Of a stretch of 64,000 bases of DNA, positions 1 to 8,326 are shown one piece after another. This DNA is from Methylobacter sp. (GTDB lineage Bacteria; Pseudomonadota; Gammaproteobacteria; Methylococcales; Methylomonadaceae). The translations under genes were made by a program, and so were the position numbers. Location of the stretch: NCBI RefSeq assembly GCF_023227905.1, contig NZ_JALOCF010000017.1:1-64000 (forward strand). The letters run 5' to 3'. How positions within the stretch are numbered: position 1 is the stretch's first letter; every line of letters starts with the position of its first letter. The notes below the pieces were generated by a model, which made no database searches, was not told the DNA's origin, and saw nothing but the letters and a program-made list of their open reading frames with translations.

Positions 1-363
1 CTGTATTTTTACGATAATCAGGTCGTCGAGTTGGCCGCCAACCTGGAGCCGTCCGCCCGGGGCGAGCTGGAGATTACCGACCTGAACCGCATTTACCTGG
101 AGCGCAACCAGCTCAATGTGGAAATCATGGGGCGAGGCTATGCCTGGCTCGATACCGGCACCCACGAAAGCATGATTGAAGCCAGCAACTTCATCGAGAC
201 CATCGAGCACCGCCAAGGCTTGAAAGTGGCTTGCCCGGAAGAAATTGCCTATCGCAAAGGTTTTATCGATGCCGAGCAACTGGGCAAACTGGCGCTCCCG
301 CTCGCTAAAAACGGCTACGGACGCTACTTGCAGCGCCTGCTGAAAGAGGAGAGTCATCTGTGA
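1..363 (+). CDS. rfbA: Glucose-1-phosphate thymidylyltransferase, C-terminal part
   Basis: The reading frame is open from base 1, so the start lies outside the window; 120 residues remain. RfbA/RmlA makes dTDP-glucose from glucose-1-phosphate and dTTP, the first step of dTDP-L-rhamnose synthesis in the cytoplasm. The visible part has the family's C-terminal pattern: [13 protein letters not shown], then [14 protein letters not shown], then [21 protein letters not shown] and IAYRKGFI. The stop overlaps the start of rfbC by four bases (GTGA), so the two are co-translated. Family assignment is firm; only the N-terminal nucleotide-binding half is missing because of the window edge. Confidence 0.95.
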   Translation: MYFYDNQVVELAANLEPSARGELEITDLNRIYLERNQLNVEIMGRGYAWLDTGTHESMIEASNFIETIEHRQGLKVACPEEIAYRKGFIDAEQLGKLALPLAKNGYGRYLQRLLKEESHL

Positions 364-905
364 AAGTTATCCCTACCCCGATTGCCGACGTGTTCATCAT
401 CGAGCCCAAGGTGTTCGGCGATGAGCGCGGCTTCTTTTTTGAAAGCTTTAACCGCCGCCAATTCGCTGAGCTTACCGGACGCGATGTCGATTTCGTGCAG
501 GACAATCACTCGCGCTCCGTGAAAAACGTGCTGCGCGGCCTGCATTACCAAATCCAGCAACCCCAGGGCAAGTTGGTGCGCGTGGTGCAGGGTGCGGCAC
601 TCGATGTGGCGGTGGACATCAGGAAAGGCTCATCGACTTTTGGGCATCATGTTGCCGTGGAGCTGTCCGCTGAAAACAAGCGCATGCTGTGGATACCCGA
701 GGGCTTTGCTCACGGCTTCCTGGTGCTTTCCGACACGGCCGAGTTCCTTTATAAGACCACAGACTATTGGCGTCCAGAGTATGAGCGCAGTATCTGCTGG
801 AATGACCCGACGCTGGCTATAAACTGGCCATTGCAAACGGCGCCAATATTATCTGCAAAGGATGCGCAGGGAATGAGTTTGCAACAAGCGGAATTGTTTG
901 AATAA
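360..905 (+). CDS. rfbC: dTDP-4-dehydrorhamnose 3,5-epimerase
   Basis: A complete 181-residue RmlC-type cupin, the usual family length. It epimerises dTDP-4-keto-6-deoxyglucose at C3 and C5 to give the L-rhamnose precursor used in O-antigen or other surface glycans. The catalytic histidine sits in LRGLHYQ, the sugar-binding segment is in [17 protein letters not shown], and the catalytic tyrosine is in FLYKTTDYW. The start is a GTG overlapping the rfbA stop, as expected for translational coupling. rfbB and rfbD are not in the window and are presumably upstream. Confidence 0.96.
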   Translation: MKVIPTPIADVFIIEPKVFGDERGFFFESFNRRQFAELTGRDVDFVQDNHSRSVKNVLRGLHYQIQQPQGKLVRVVQGAALDVAVDIRKGSSTFGHHVAVELSAENKRMLWIPEGFAHGFLVLSDTAEFLYKTTDYWRPEYERSICWNDPTLAINWPLQTAPILSAKDAQGMSLQQAELFE

Positions 906-1249
906 TGTCGCCGGTGGTCATTTGCGCAGATGACGCTGGTTTTTGAGTCTTGCTGTCACAAGCTCAATGACGGCTCAGAATTCATTAGATGATCAAGTAT
1001 AAGGCCCTGAAATATTTCATTGAATTGGGAACTTGTCTGTAAAGTCGATCGCACAACAAAGCGACCATGAGTTACACGCATAATGAATCCATAGCAAACA
1101 CCAAAGCTAGGGAATCGCCAACATTTCCGCTTCCAGCGCGAACAGAAAGCGTGCAGCTGCCGATTTTCATTTCAGAAAGTCTTGTCCTGCTCTTCAATTA
1201 TGTTGAGAATACCGGCATATTTTTGAGAGAGAAGCCCCTCCATAACGCC

Positions 1250-1924
1250 ATGAACCAAAAACAACGCCTGGAAATTTTCGATCGGCTGGCTACCGCTATA
1301 CCTGATCCGACTACAGAACTGAACTACAGCAGCGCGTTTGAATTATTAATTGCGGTCGTTTTATCGGCACAGGCGACCGATAAAGGCGTCAATAAAGCCA
1401 CAGCCAAATTATTTTCCGTTGCCAACACGCCTAGCGACATTTTGGCGCTGGGTGAGGCAGGGTTGAAAGAACACATCAAGACCATCGGACTATTTAATAG
1501 CAAAGCCGCCCATATCATCACGCTTTGCCAGCAGTTGCTTGATAAACATAACGGACAGGTGCCGCAAACGCGGGAAGAACTGGAGGGGCTGGCAGGCGTC
1601 GGCAGAAAAACCGCCAATGTCATACTGAATACCGCTTTTGGGCAGCATACCATTGCGGTGGATACGCATATCTTCCGGGTTGCCAATCGTACCGGCCTTG
1701 CGCCCGGAAAAAATGTGCGGGAGGTGGAGCGGAAATTGGAAAAATGTGTGCCTAAAAAACATATAAAGGATGCGCATCATTTGCTGATCCTGCATGGCCG
1801 CTACACCTGCATTGCCAGAAAGCCGCGTTGCTCAAGTTGTGTCATTGAAGATTTGTGCGAGTATCAGTTTAAAACCGGCTACCAGGATGAGGGTACTGAA
1901 AGGAAAGCCAAGCCGTTAAGCTAA
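1250..1924 (+). CDS. nth: Endonuclease III (DNA glycosylase/AP lyase)
   Basis: A 224-residue protein that removes oxidised pyrimidines and cleaves abasic sites in base-excision repair. The helix-hairpin-helix with the catalytic lysine reads LAGVGRKTANVIL, the catalytic aspartate is in VDTHIFRVANR, and the C-terminal 4Fe-4S cluster has the exact C-x6-C-x2-C-x5-C spacing (CIARKPRC, SSC, VIEDLC). The frame stays open upstream to an ATG at 1067, but that 61-residue stretch is not part of the family. The ATG at 1250 (MNQKQRLEIF) gives the normal length, so it was chosen. It stands alone between rfbC and the HvfA-like gene. Confidence 0.95.
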   Translation: MNQKQRLEIFDRLATAIPDPTTELNYSSAFELLIAVVLSAQATDKGVNKATAKLFSVANTPSDILALGEAGLKEHIKTIGLFNSKAAHIITLCQQLLDKHNGQVPQTREELEGLAGVGRKTANVILNTAFGQHTIAVDTHIFRVANRTGLAPGKNVREVERKLEKCVPKKHIKDAHHLLILHGRYTCIARKPRCSSCVIEDLCEYQFKTGYQDEGTERKAKPLS

Positions 1925-1970
1925 CGGAATTTATGGAAGATAAGGAATTCATTCTTTATTTAGTTGATTT

Positions 1971-1979
1971 TGATATGAT
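1971..1979 (+). promoter_or_regulatory. Candidate extended -10 promoter of the hvf operon
   Basis: TGATATGAT fits the extended -10 pattern TGnTATnnT, about 100 bases before the HvfA-like start. No good -35 is visible at the correct spacing. A small hairpin (TCCCGG, 8-base loop, CCGGGA) lies between it and the gene, at about 2014-2033. This is a motif match only. Confidence 0.35.
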
Positions 1980-2080
1980 GAGTGCATTCGATGCGTTTTA
2001 CGTATCGATTCATCTCCCGGGTTAACAGCCGGGAACGAATTGAAGCTGAATATTTTTGATCTCAACACACTGGAGTTAAC

Positions 2081-2503
2081 ATGAAAAAAATTAATAAATC
2101 ACCTCTAGCTGCTGCAATGGGTGCTGCCGTTCTGTCCACTTTTGCTGCAACTGCGGTTAATGCCGAAGCTAATCCGTTCGGTATGACTGAATTATCAAGT
2201 GGCTACATGCAAGTTGCAGAAGCTGATAAGGCTGGCGAAATGGCATGCGGCGCGGCAATGGGTGGCATGCAAAAACCTAAGGCGGCGGAAGGCGCATGTG
2301 CAGGCAACAAATCTGCGCCAGCTAAAGCGGCTGAAGGCAAATGCGGCGAAAGCAAATGCGGTGCAATGATGCAAGACGGCAAAATGAAACCCGGCATGGA
2401 AATGGCTTGCGGCGCGATGATGAAGGGCAAGGAAGGCGCATGCGGCAATATGAATATGCCTAAGGACTCAGGCAACACACCTAAAGACGCAACCGGCAAA
2501 TAA
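2081..2503 (+). CDS. hvfA: HvfA-type RiPP metallophore precursor (secreted, Cys/Met-rich)
   Basis: A 140-residue precursor with a Sec signal peptide: KK start, hydrophobic stretch to residue 25, likely cut after VNA28. A conserved-looking TELSSGYMQVAEAD segment follows at residues 36-49. The rest is low complexity with six cysteines, each at position 4 of an E-x-x-C pentapeptide: EMACG 53-57, EGACA 70-74, EGKCG 85-89, ESKCG 90-94, EMACG 107-111, EGACG 118-122. In the known HvfA family such EGKCG units are converted by an HvfB/HvfC pair to copper-binding oxazolone/thioamide groups. Only one unit here is canonical. Methionine pairs (AMM, NMNM) between units suggest soft-metal binding. GGAG lies six bases before the ATG. 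Family known; copper role inferred. Confidence 0.88.
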   Translation: MKKINKSPLAAAMGAAVLSTFAATAVNAEANPFGMTELSSGYMQVAEADKAGEMACGAAMGGMQKPKAAEGACAGNKSAPAKAAEGKCGESKCGAMMQDGKMKPGMEMACGAMMKGKEGACGNMNMPKDSGNTPKDATGK

Positions 2504-2523
2504 GTCCAAGCGTGCTAGTACAG

Positions 2524-2551
2524 GGAGGGCATGGTTAATCTCATGCCCTCC
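2524..2551 (+). promoter_or_regulatory. Intercistronic hairpin between hvfA and hvfB
   Basis: A perfect 10-bp stem (GGAGGGCATG / CATGCCCTCC) with an 8-base loop lies in the 79-base gap after the precursor gene. No U-run follows, so it is more likely a partial terminator or a 3' RNA stabiliser. That would give more precursor than enzyme from one transcript, as is common for RiPP operons; the effect is inferred. Confidence 0.6.
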
Positions 2552-2582
2552 AGTTCCTCTCAAGTCACAGCAAGGTGTTCTT

Positions 2583-3434
2583 ATGGACACAACCCAAAAT
2601 CTCGTTCACGGCGCCGGCTTAGGCTTGCGGCGGTCATTTCTAAATCAGATCGTTGAATCTCCTCCCGAAGAAGTCGGCTTTTATGAAGTCGCGCCGGAAA
2701 ACTGGATCACCATCGGCGGAAAATTCGGAAAGCAGTTTCGCGCAATGACCGAGCGTTTCGATTTTGTCTGCCACGGTTTATCGCTGTCGATCGGCAGTAC
2801 CGATCCGCTCGATGAAAAATTTGTCCGTGAAGTCAAGCAGTTCATGGCCGAGCATCAGATCAAATTCTACAGTGAACATTTAAGTTATTGCAGCAAAGGC
2901 GGGCATTTGTACGACCTGATGCCGATCCCGTTTACTTCGGAAGCGGTGACCCATGTTGCCAAGCGGATCAAGCGCGTTCAGGATATTCTGGAGCAAAAGA
3001 TCGCCATCGAAAACGTGTCTTATTATGCCGCTCCCGGTCAGGAAATGGCGGAAATCGATTTTTTCAACGCCGTTATCGAAGAAGCGGACTGCGATGTGCT
3101 GATCGACATCAATAACATCTACGTAAACAGCATTAATCACGGTTACGATGCCGAAGCATTCTTGAAAGCCATGCCTGCGCACCGCATCGCTTATGCACAT
3201 ATTGCAGGGCATTATGTCGAGGCTGAGGATTTTCTGGTCGACACCCACGGCGCCGAGGTGATCGATCCGGTCTGGAAACTGTTGGGCAAAGCTTATGAGC
3301 TTTTTGGCGTGTTTCCGACGCTGCTGGAACGGGATTTCAATATCCCCTCGATGGATGAATTAATCAAGGAAGTGAACACCATCAGTGCGATACAGAAAGC
3401 CTGGGGAAACCAACATGCACAGCAGTCCGCTTGA
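2583..3434 (+). CDS. hvfB: HvfB-type multinuclear non-haem iron oxidase (DUF692/MNIO)
   Basis: A 283-residue DUF692 TIM-barrel enzyme, the family that includes methanobactin MbnB. Candidate metal ligands are spread in the expected order: FVCHGLSLSIG (His), FYSEHLSYC (Glu, His), AIENVSYY (Glu/Asn), LIDINNIYVN (Asp/Asn), AYAHIAGHY (His), VDTHG (Asp, His) and LLERDFN (Glu). It is predicted to use two or three irons and O2 to oxidise cysteines of the upstream precursor. It follows the precursor by 79 bases and overlaps hvfC. No signal peptide is present, so modification would occur in the cytoplasm before export. Family assignment is firm; product chemistry is by analogy. Confidence 0.92.
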   Translation: MDTTQNLVHGAGLGLRRSFLNQIVESPPEEVGFYEVAPENWITIGGKFGKQFRAMTERFDFVCHGLSLSIGSTDPLDEKFVREVKQFMAEHQIKFYSEHLSYCSKGGHLYDLMPIPFTSEAVTHVAKRIKRVQDILEQKIAIENVSYYAAPGQEMAEIDFFNAVIEEADCDVLIDINNIYVNSINHGYDAEAFLKAMPAHRIAYAHIAGHYVEAEDFLVDTHGAEVIDPVWKLLGKAYELFGVFPTLLERDFNIPSMDELIKEVNTISAIQKAWGNQHAQQSA

Positions 3435-4191
3435 GGCCCGCATGAGCGTCGATTTTAAAGTCAAGCAGCTTGAGTTTGCCGCGTATATCCGGGATCCTGA
3501 GAACAATGCGCCGCCTGCCGATGTCAATCCGCAACGGATGGCGATGTATCGCGAACTGTTTTTTAACAATATCGACAGCTTTTTGTCAATCAACTTTCCG
3601 GTGTTGCGGACGCTATTGAATGACCGGCAATGGTTTGAGCTGGGCCAGGATTTTTTTGCCAAGCATGTCAGCCAATCGCCGCATTTTTCGGAAATCCCGG
3701 AAGAGTTTCTGGATTATCTGCAAAACGAGCGGGACAGGTCGGCGGATTTCCCGTTTATGCTGGAGCTCGCGCATTACGAATGGGTGGAAATGGCCTTGTC
3801 GATCGCCAAGGAGGCCTCGCCAGCCAAGCAACAGAACCTGGATGATTTGCCTTGCAGACATGTCCGCTTGTCGCCTTTGGCTTGGCCGTTAGCCTATCAA
3901 TACCCGGTCCATAAAATATCTCCCGATTTTTTACCTGAAACGGCACCGGAACTGGCTACCTTCCTGGTTGTTTATCGCGACCCGGAGGATGAGGTTAATT
4001 TTATAGAAATCACCCCGATCACTTACCGGTTGCTGCAAATAATTCAGGAACATGAAGGTGGGGTGCTGGCGGCTGATTGCCTGAAACAAGTTGCCGAAGA
4101 GTCGAAGCATCCCAATCCCGACCTGATTATTGCGGGCGGTTTGCAGATACTAAGAGAATTGGCGGAAAAGACAGTTATTGCGGTAGTGTAG
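3415..4191 (+). CDS. hvfC: HvfC-type RiPP maturation partner (DUF2063)
   Basis: A 258-residue partner protein of the DUF2063 family. Its N-terminal region (residues about 15-110) is helical with the typical KQLEFAAYIRD...MYRELFFNNI...FPVLRTLL pattern. The C-terminal part is the longer HvfC/BufC type, with VVYRDPEDEVNF and a helix-turn-helix-like end. Such partners recognise the peptide and present it to the MNIO enzyme. The ATG at 3415 overlaps hvfB by 20 bases and has GGGGAA eight bases upstream; an ATG at 3442 with GAGG is a possible alternative. No transporter follows, in keeping with Sec export of the precursor. Confidence 0.88.
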   Translation: MHSSPLEARMSVDFKVKQLEFAAYIRDPENNAPPADVNPQRMAMYRELFFNNIDSFLSINFPVLRTLLNDRQWFELGQDFFAKHVSQSPHFSEIPEEFLDYLQNERDRSADFPFMLELAHYEWVEMALSIAKEASPAKQQNLDDLPCRHVRLSPLAWPLAYQYPVHKISPDFLPETAPELATFLVVYRDPEDEVNFIEITPITYRLLQIIQEHEGGVLAADCLKQVAEESKHPNPDLIIAGGLQILRELAEKTVIAVV

Positions 4192-4281
4192 ACCGGAATA
4201 CCCATGGGGCACAGGTAAGCCGTTTTGAGCGATAGAGGGAACCGGCCTGCTGTCCTATATCTGGTAAGAACGTTGCGAGTC

Positions 4282-4416
4282 AGACCTTCCAGGTTTTTAC
4301 TGGAGCCGCTCCCGGCGGCTTCAGCACTTCTGACCTCCATGGATGGAGGAAATGCCGAAGACTGCCGGGAGCAGTTTCGGCCGCCATCCATGGCAGTCGT
4401 AAAACCTGAAAGGTCT
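4282..4416. repeat. MITE-like inverted-repeat element, 135 bp
   Basis: The ends are near-perfect inverted repeats: AGACCTTCCAGGTTTTTA on the left (4282-4299), and on the right (4400-4416) a stretch whose reverse complement differs by one mismatch and one gap. A second nested pair based on CCATGGATGG/CCATCCATGG lies inside. The same terminal motif forms a compact 33-bp palindrome at 56003-56035, so this is a dispersed family. It occupies most of the gene-free stretch 4192-4549; nothing else was seen there. Confidence 0.6.
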
Positions 4417-4549
4417 TCTATCGGCATGTTTTTCGCCTAACGCAGAAAACGATTATTACGTGTTGGTGAGTGAGGGTAGACAATCACCACGAAGAAAAGC
4501 CAACAAAGTTCAACTTCGCGTTCCTCGCGGTGAATTGTTTTCAAGTCAA

Positions 4550-5014
4550 TTATTCAGTCTGTGGCGCTCTGGAAAAATCCGGTCCTTTAGGGTGAGCATT
4601 CTGTTGCAGGCAGTGATAAGCAGCATTTTCATATTTAATCACTAAAGACTGGGCATTTTTATGCTCGCCGATAAACAGTTGAGCTTCGTCGGCAGTCAGA
4701 TCTTTCATTAAATATTTGGCGATGCACATGCAAGGCGTCGCGTAGCGGTTCTTGTCGAACTCTTTATTAGTTGAATTCTTCAATTCCCGTTGTACGCACT
4801 GGTCGGCAAAATCATGCTCAAACTTGTGTTTTTGTATATCGGTTACAGCGGTATCGTGAGAATGGTCAAATGGGTTATGCACGGCGGCGGGCGCTGCCGG
4901 TTTCGCCGCTGCGATTTTTTCTTCATCATCCGAGCAGCCGGTAACTGATAATACAATAATCGCGCTAGTCAGCGCGGCAAAAAAGAAGTTCTTGGTAAAT
5001 GTGGGCGTTTTCAT
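4550..5014 (-). CDS. Putative lipoprotein, function unknown
   Basis: A 154-residue protein with a basic start, a hydrophobic stretch and a lipobox-like LSVTGC, so it is probably lipidated at Cys27. The mature part begins with an Ala/Pro-rich linker followed by a His-containing patch (NPFDHSHD). A small helical domain follows with four cysteines (DQCVQREL, TPCMCIAKYL, AYHCLQQ) that could form disulphides or bind metal. I do not recognise a family. It is divergent from glnE and tail-to-tail with the hvf cluster; no clear ribosome-binding site is seen before the ATG. Confidence 0.75.
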   Translation of the reverse strand: MKTPTFTKNFFFAALTSAIIVLSVTGCSDDEEKIAAAKPAAPAAVHNPFDHSHDTAVTDIQKHKFEHDFADQCVQRELKNSTNKEFDKNRYATPCMCIAKYLMKDLTADEAQLFIGEHKNAQSLVIKYENAAYHCLQQNAHPKGPDFSRAPQTE

Positions 5015-5176
5015 AAGTTTAAATCATAAATAGTTATTGAAATTTATTGAACTTTATCATTTTATTAAGCCTCGTTCTACTCATCTTCGCCGATCTTAAC
5101 AACATGCTTACAAATAGCGCTACTTGTTGCCGGTGTGTTTTCGTTATCATGGGCTTTTCATTGCTGACTTCCACTC

Positions 5177-8047
5177 ATGTCTTTTATCAAAAATCTCGAA
5201 CCCGAATTTGCAGCGCTGCCTGATCATTTAAGATCTACGGTAACCGATTCGCTGGCGAAATGGGGTGAACGGCTAACGGAGCTTAATCTCAATATCAGCC
5301 GAACGCCGGAGTTTACTGCATCCATCGCCAAGGTCTGGTGTTCCAGTCTGTTTGTTGCCGAAAGCTGCACCCGCAAGCCCGAGTTGCTGGTCGATCTGGT
5401 CAATTCCGGCGATTTATCGTCGGCTTATCATCAAAACAGTTATGTTGAAAAGCTGGCGCATGCGCCGGTTGAGACGCAGGCTGAGTTAATGACGAAATTG
5501 CGCGATTTTCGGCGCAGGGAGATGGTCAGGATAGCTTGGCGGGATTTGGCCGGGTGGGCCGAATTGTCGGAGACGCTGTCTGAGTTATCGCATCTGGCCG
5601 ATGCCTGCATTCAATACGCGCTGCATTTTCTCTATCAGGAAGCCTGCGAACTGCGCGGTACGCCGCTATTGTCCGACGGCAGCCCGCAGCAGATCGTGGT
5701 GCTGGGCATGGGCAAACTGGGCGCTTACGAATTGAATTATTCTTCCGATATTGACCTGATTTTTGCCTACGCCGAAGACGGCGTGTTGCCGGACAGGAAG
5801 GAAACGAGCTATGGCGAGTTTTTCACCAGGCTGTGTCGCAATCTGGTCAAGGTTCTGGACGAGATCACCGTGGACGGCTTTGTGTTTCGCACCGACATAC
5901 GCTTAAGGCCATACGGCGACAGCGGCCCGATCATCATGACCTTTGACGGCATGGAAAACTACTACCAGACCCAGGCCCGGGAATGGGAGCGATATGCGAT
6001 GATCAAGGTGCGCCAGGTCGCTGGCGACTTTAAAGTCGGAGCAGAGCTGATGGCGATGTTCAGGCCTTTTGTGTACCGGCGCTATCTCGATTATGGTGCG
6101 TTTGAGGAATTGCGTTCGCTAAAAGCCCAGATAACCCAGGAGCTGCGACGCAAAGACCGCATGGAAAATATCAAGCTGGGACCCGGCGGCATACGCGAAA
6201 TCGAATTTATCGGCCAGGCGTTTCAATTGATCCGCGGTGGCAACGACAAAGCCTTGCAAACCCGGCCCATTCTGGATGTTCTGCAATTGCTCGGCGAACG
6301 GGAATTATTGTCGCAAAATGACGCCGACCAGCTTAAGCAGTCATATTGCTTTTTACGTCGGGTAGAAAACCATATCCAGCAATACCAGGACCGGCAGACC
6401 CACGATTTGCCGACAGACCCGATGGCGCAGCAAGTTTTGGCCTATTCGCTGGATTATCCGGACTGGGACAGCTTTAAACAGCATCTGGATGAGGTAAGAA
6501 AACAGGTGCATGGAATCTTCGATCAGGTCTTTTCGCTGTCAAAGCAGGACAGCGAAAACCAGGATAGCCATAAGATTTGGGCATGCGTGGCGGATGAAAC
6601 GGAGTTGACGGAGTATCTAAAAGAATACGGTATTCAAGACGCCGCCGCCATGCTCGCCGCGATAAGAGACTTTAAGCATTCGCTTGCGGTTAAAAGGCTG
6701 ACAGCCAAAGGCGCAGGCGTGCTGGACCGGCTGATGCCCCAATTGATAGAAGCCATGCGGCAGGTCAACAATCCGGATGAAACCTTGGCGCGGATACTCG
6801 GTTTGTTTGAGACGGTAGTCGGCCGAAACGTGTATTTATCGTTATTGGCTGAAAATCCCGGCGCCTTGGCCCAATTGATCAGATTGTCGTCGGCCAGTCC
6901 GTGGATTTGCGATTATCTGGCGCAATATCCGGTGTTGTTCGATGAATTGCTGGATACCCGTTCCCTTTATGAGCCGCTCAAAAAAGCCGACCTTGATGAA
7001 CAACTCAAGGTTTTGCTGGCTCAAATTGAGGTGCAGGATCTTGAGCAATTAATGGTGGTATTGCGCCAGTTCAAGCAATTGAATGTGTTGCGAGTGGCTG
7101 CCGCCGATATTATGGATGTCATTCCGCTGATGGTGGTCAGCGATTACTTGACCTATATCGCGGAAAGCATCGTCAGCCATGTTGTCGAGCGTGCGTGGCT
7201 GATGCTGACGGATAAGCATGGCTTGCCGCCCGATACCGATAACAATGCGATCAACTTTGCAGTCATCGGCTTTGGCAAACTGGGCGGTATCGAGCTGGGT
7301 TACGGCTCCGACCTGGATCTGGTGTTTTTGTACGATTGCAAAGACGGCAATGCGATGACGAACGGCGACAAGCCGATTTCCTGCTCGCAGTTTTACGGCC
7401 GCTTGGGGTTGAAAATCCGGCATATTCTCGATACCAAGTTGTTGTCCGGCGTCCTCTACGAAGTCGATATGCGCTTGCGCCCCAATGGCGACTCCGGCTT
7501 GCTGGTTACTCATATTAACGCTTATGAGGATTACCTGAAAAACCAGGCCTGGACCTGGGAATTGCAGGCGCTGGTCCGGGGCCGGTTTATCGCCGGCGAT
7601 TCGCAATTGAAAGTACAGTATGAAGCCATACGAAGCCGAATTTTGAGCCTGCCACGGGATACTGAAAGCTTGAAAAACGAAGTCCGCGAGATGCGCGAAA
7701 AAATGCGCGAGGCCTTGGCCACCAAAGATAAAGACAAGTTTGACCTAAAACAAAGCAAAGGCGGTATTGCGGATATTGAGTTTATAGTACAATTTGGCGT
7801 TTTAGACCAGGCGGCTAAAAATGTAGCGCTGACGACTTACACCGATAATGTCAGGCTGCTTGAAGGCTTGCAGCAGCAGAGATTTATTTCCAAAGCCGAT
7901 GAGCAAATACTTAAAAACGCTTACTGCGCCTACCGGGATTTCGGGCATAAGCTGGTTTTACAAGGGGACAAGGCGGTTATAGCCGAGGCCGATGTCGCCA
8001 AAATGAGCACTCAAGTCGAGCGGATTTGGCATGAGTATATGGAATAG
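5177..8047 (+). CDS. glnE: Bifunctional glutamine synthetase adenylyltransferase/deadenylase
   Basis: A 956-residue protein, close to the length of E. coli GlnE. It attaches AMP to, and removes AMP from, glutamine synthetase in response to PII signalling. Both nucleotidyltransferase domains are intact: GMGKLGAYELNYSSDIDL near residues 176-193 (adenylyl-removing half) and GFGKLGGIELGYGSDLDL near 698-715 (adenylylating half). Each is followed by its FRTDIRLRP or YEVDMRLRP motif. The helical linker with HDLPTDP is also present. It is a single-gene unit on its strand. Confidence 0.97.
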   Translation: MSFIKNLEPEFAALPDHLRSTVTDSLAKWGERLTELNLNISRTPEFTASIAKVWCSSLFVAESCTRKPELLVDLVNSGDLSSAYHQNSYVEKLAHAPVETQAELMTKLRDFRRREMVRIAWRDLAGWAELSETLSELSHLADACIQYALHFLYQEACELRGTPLLSDGSPQQIVVLGMGKLGAYELNYSSDIDLIFAYAEDGVLPDRKETSYGEFFTRLCRNLVKVLDEITVDGFVFRTDIRLRPYGDSGPIIMTFDGMENYYQTQAREWERYAMIKVRQVAGDFKVGAELMAMFRPFVYRRYLDYGAFEELRSLKAQITQELRRKDRMENIKLGPGGIREIEFIGQAFQLIRGGNDKALQTRPILDVLQLLGERELLSQNDADQLKQSYCFLRRVENHIQQYQDRQTHDLPTDPMAQQVLAYSLDYPDWDSFKQHLDEVRKQVHGIFDQVFSLSKQDSENQDSHKIWACVADETELTEYLKEYGIQDAAAMLAAIRDFKHSLAVKRLTAKGAGVLDRLMPQLIEAMRQVNNPDETLARILGLFETVVGRNVYLSLLAENPGALAQLIRLSSASPWICDYLAQYPVLFDELLDTRSLYEPLKKADLDEQLKVLLAQIEVQDLEQLMVVLRQFKQLNVLRVAAADIMDVIPLMVVSDYLTYIAESIVSHVVERAWLMLTDKHGLPPDTDNNAINFAVIGFGKLGGIELGYGSDLDLVFLYDCKDGNAMTNGDKPISCSQFYGRLGLKIRHILDTKLLSGVLYEVDMRLRPNGDSGLLVTHINAYEDYLKNQAWTWELQALVRGRFIAGDSQLKVQYEAIRSRILSLPRDTESLKNEVREMREKMREALATKDKDKFDLKQSKGGIADIEFIVQFGVLDQAAKNVALTTYTDNVRLLEGLQQQRFISKADEQILKNAYCAYRDFGHKLVLQGDKAVIAEADVAKMSTQVERIWHEYME

Positions 8048-8132
8048 ATATTGTCCACGAAAAGCACGAAAGGCACGAAAAAAAGGTATAGAAAAGGACT
8101 GGGATTTTCTTGATGCTTTTCTATAGCGGCAT

Positions 8133-8178
8133 GCCGGAAACACCGGTTCTCGCTACTGATCGAATCGGTGTTTCCGGC
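8133..8178. repeat. Inverted repeat between glnE and ilvE
   Basis: A perfect 13-bp inverted repeat (GCCGGAAACACCG / CGGTGTTTCCGGC) with a 20-base loop. It is flanked by degenerate CACGAAAGG-type repeats at about 8051-8080 and 8230-8250 and by a GTCGCCTAAAGGCGAC palindrome. A similar GGCCGGAAACACCG occurs near 11886. It may act as a terminator for glnE. The gap 8048-8326 holds nothing else I can support. Confidence 0.5.
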
Positions 8179-8326
8179 CTACAAGGCTTTGAGCAATAGT
8201 TGCACGAATTGCGTCATAAATATTTTTCGCGCTTTTCGTGTCGCCTAAAGGCGACTACTTTTGGCTTTCATGGACAGCGATGTTATATCAATAAATAGTT
8301 ACTAAATTAATGTTGGAGAATAAACG

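Noticed and set aside
1067..1249. N-terminal extension of nth by 61 residues
   Set aside because: Not part of the endonuclease III family; the internal ATG at 1250 gives the normal length.
4225..4440. 71-residue open frame after hvfC
   Set aside because: It coincides with the 135-bp inverted-repeat element.
7049..7606. 185-residue open frame opposite glnE
   Set aside because: Antisense to the second catalytic domain of GlnE with no family resemblance.
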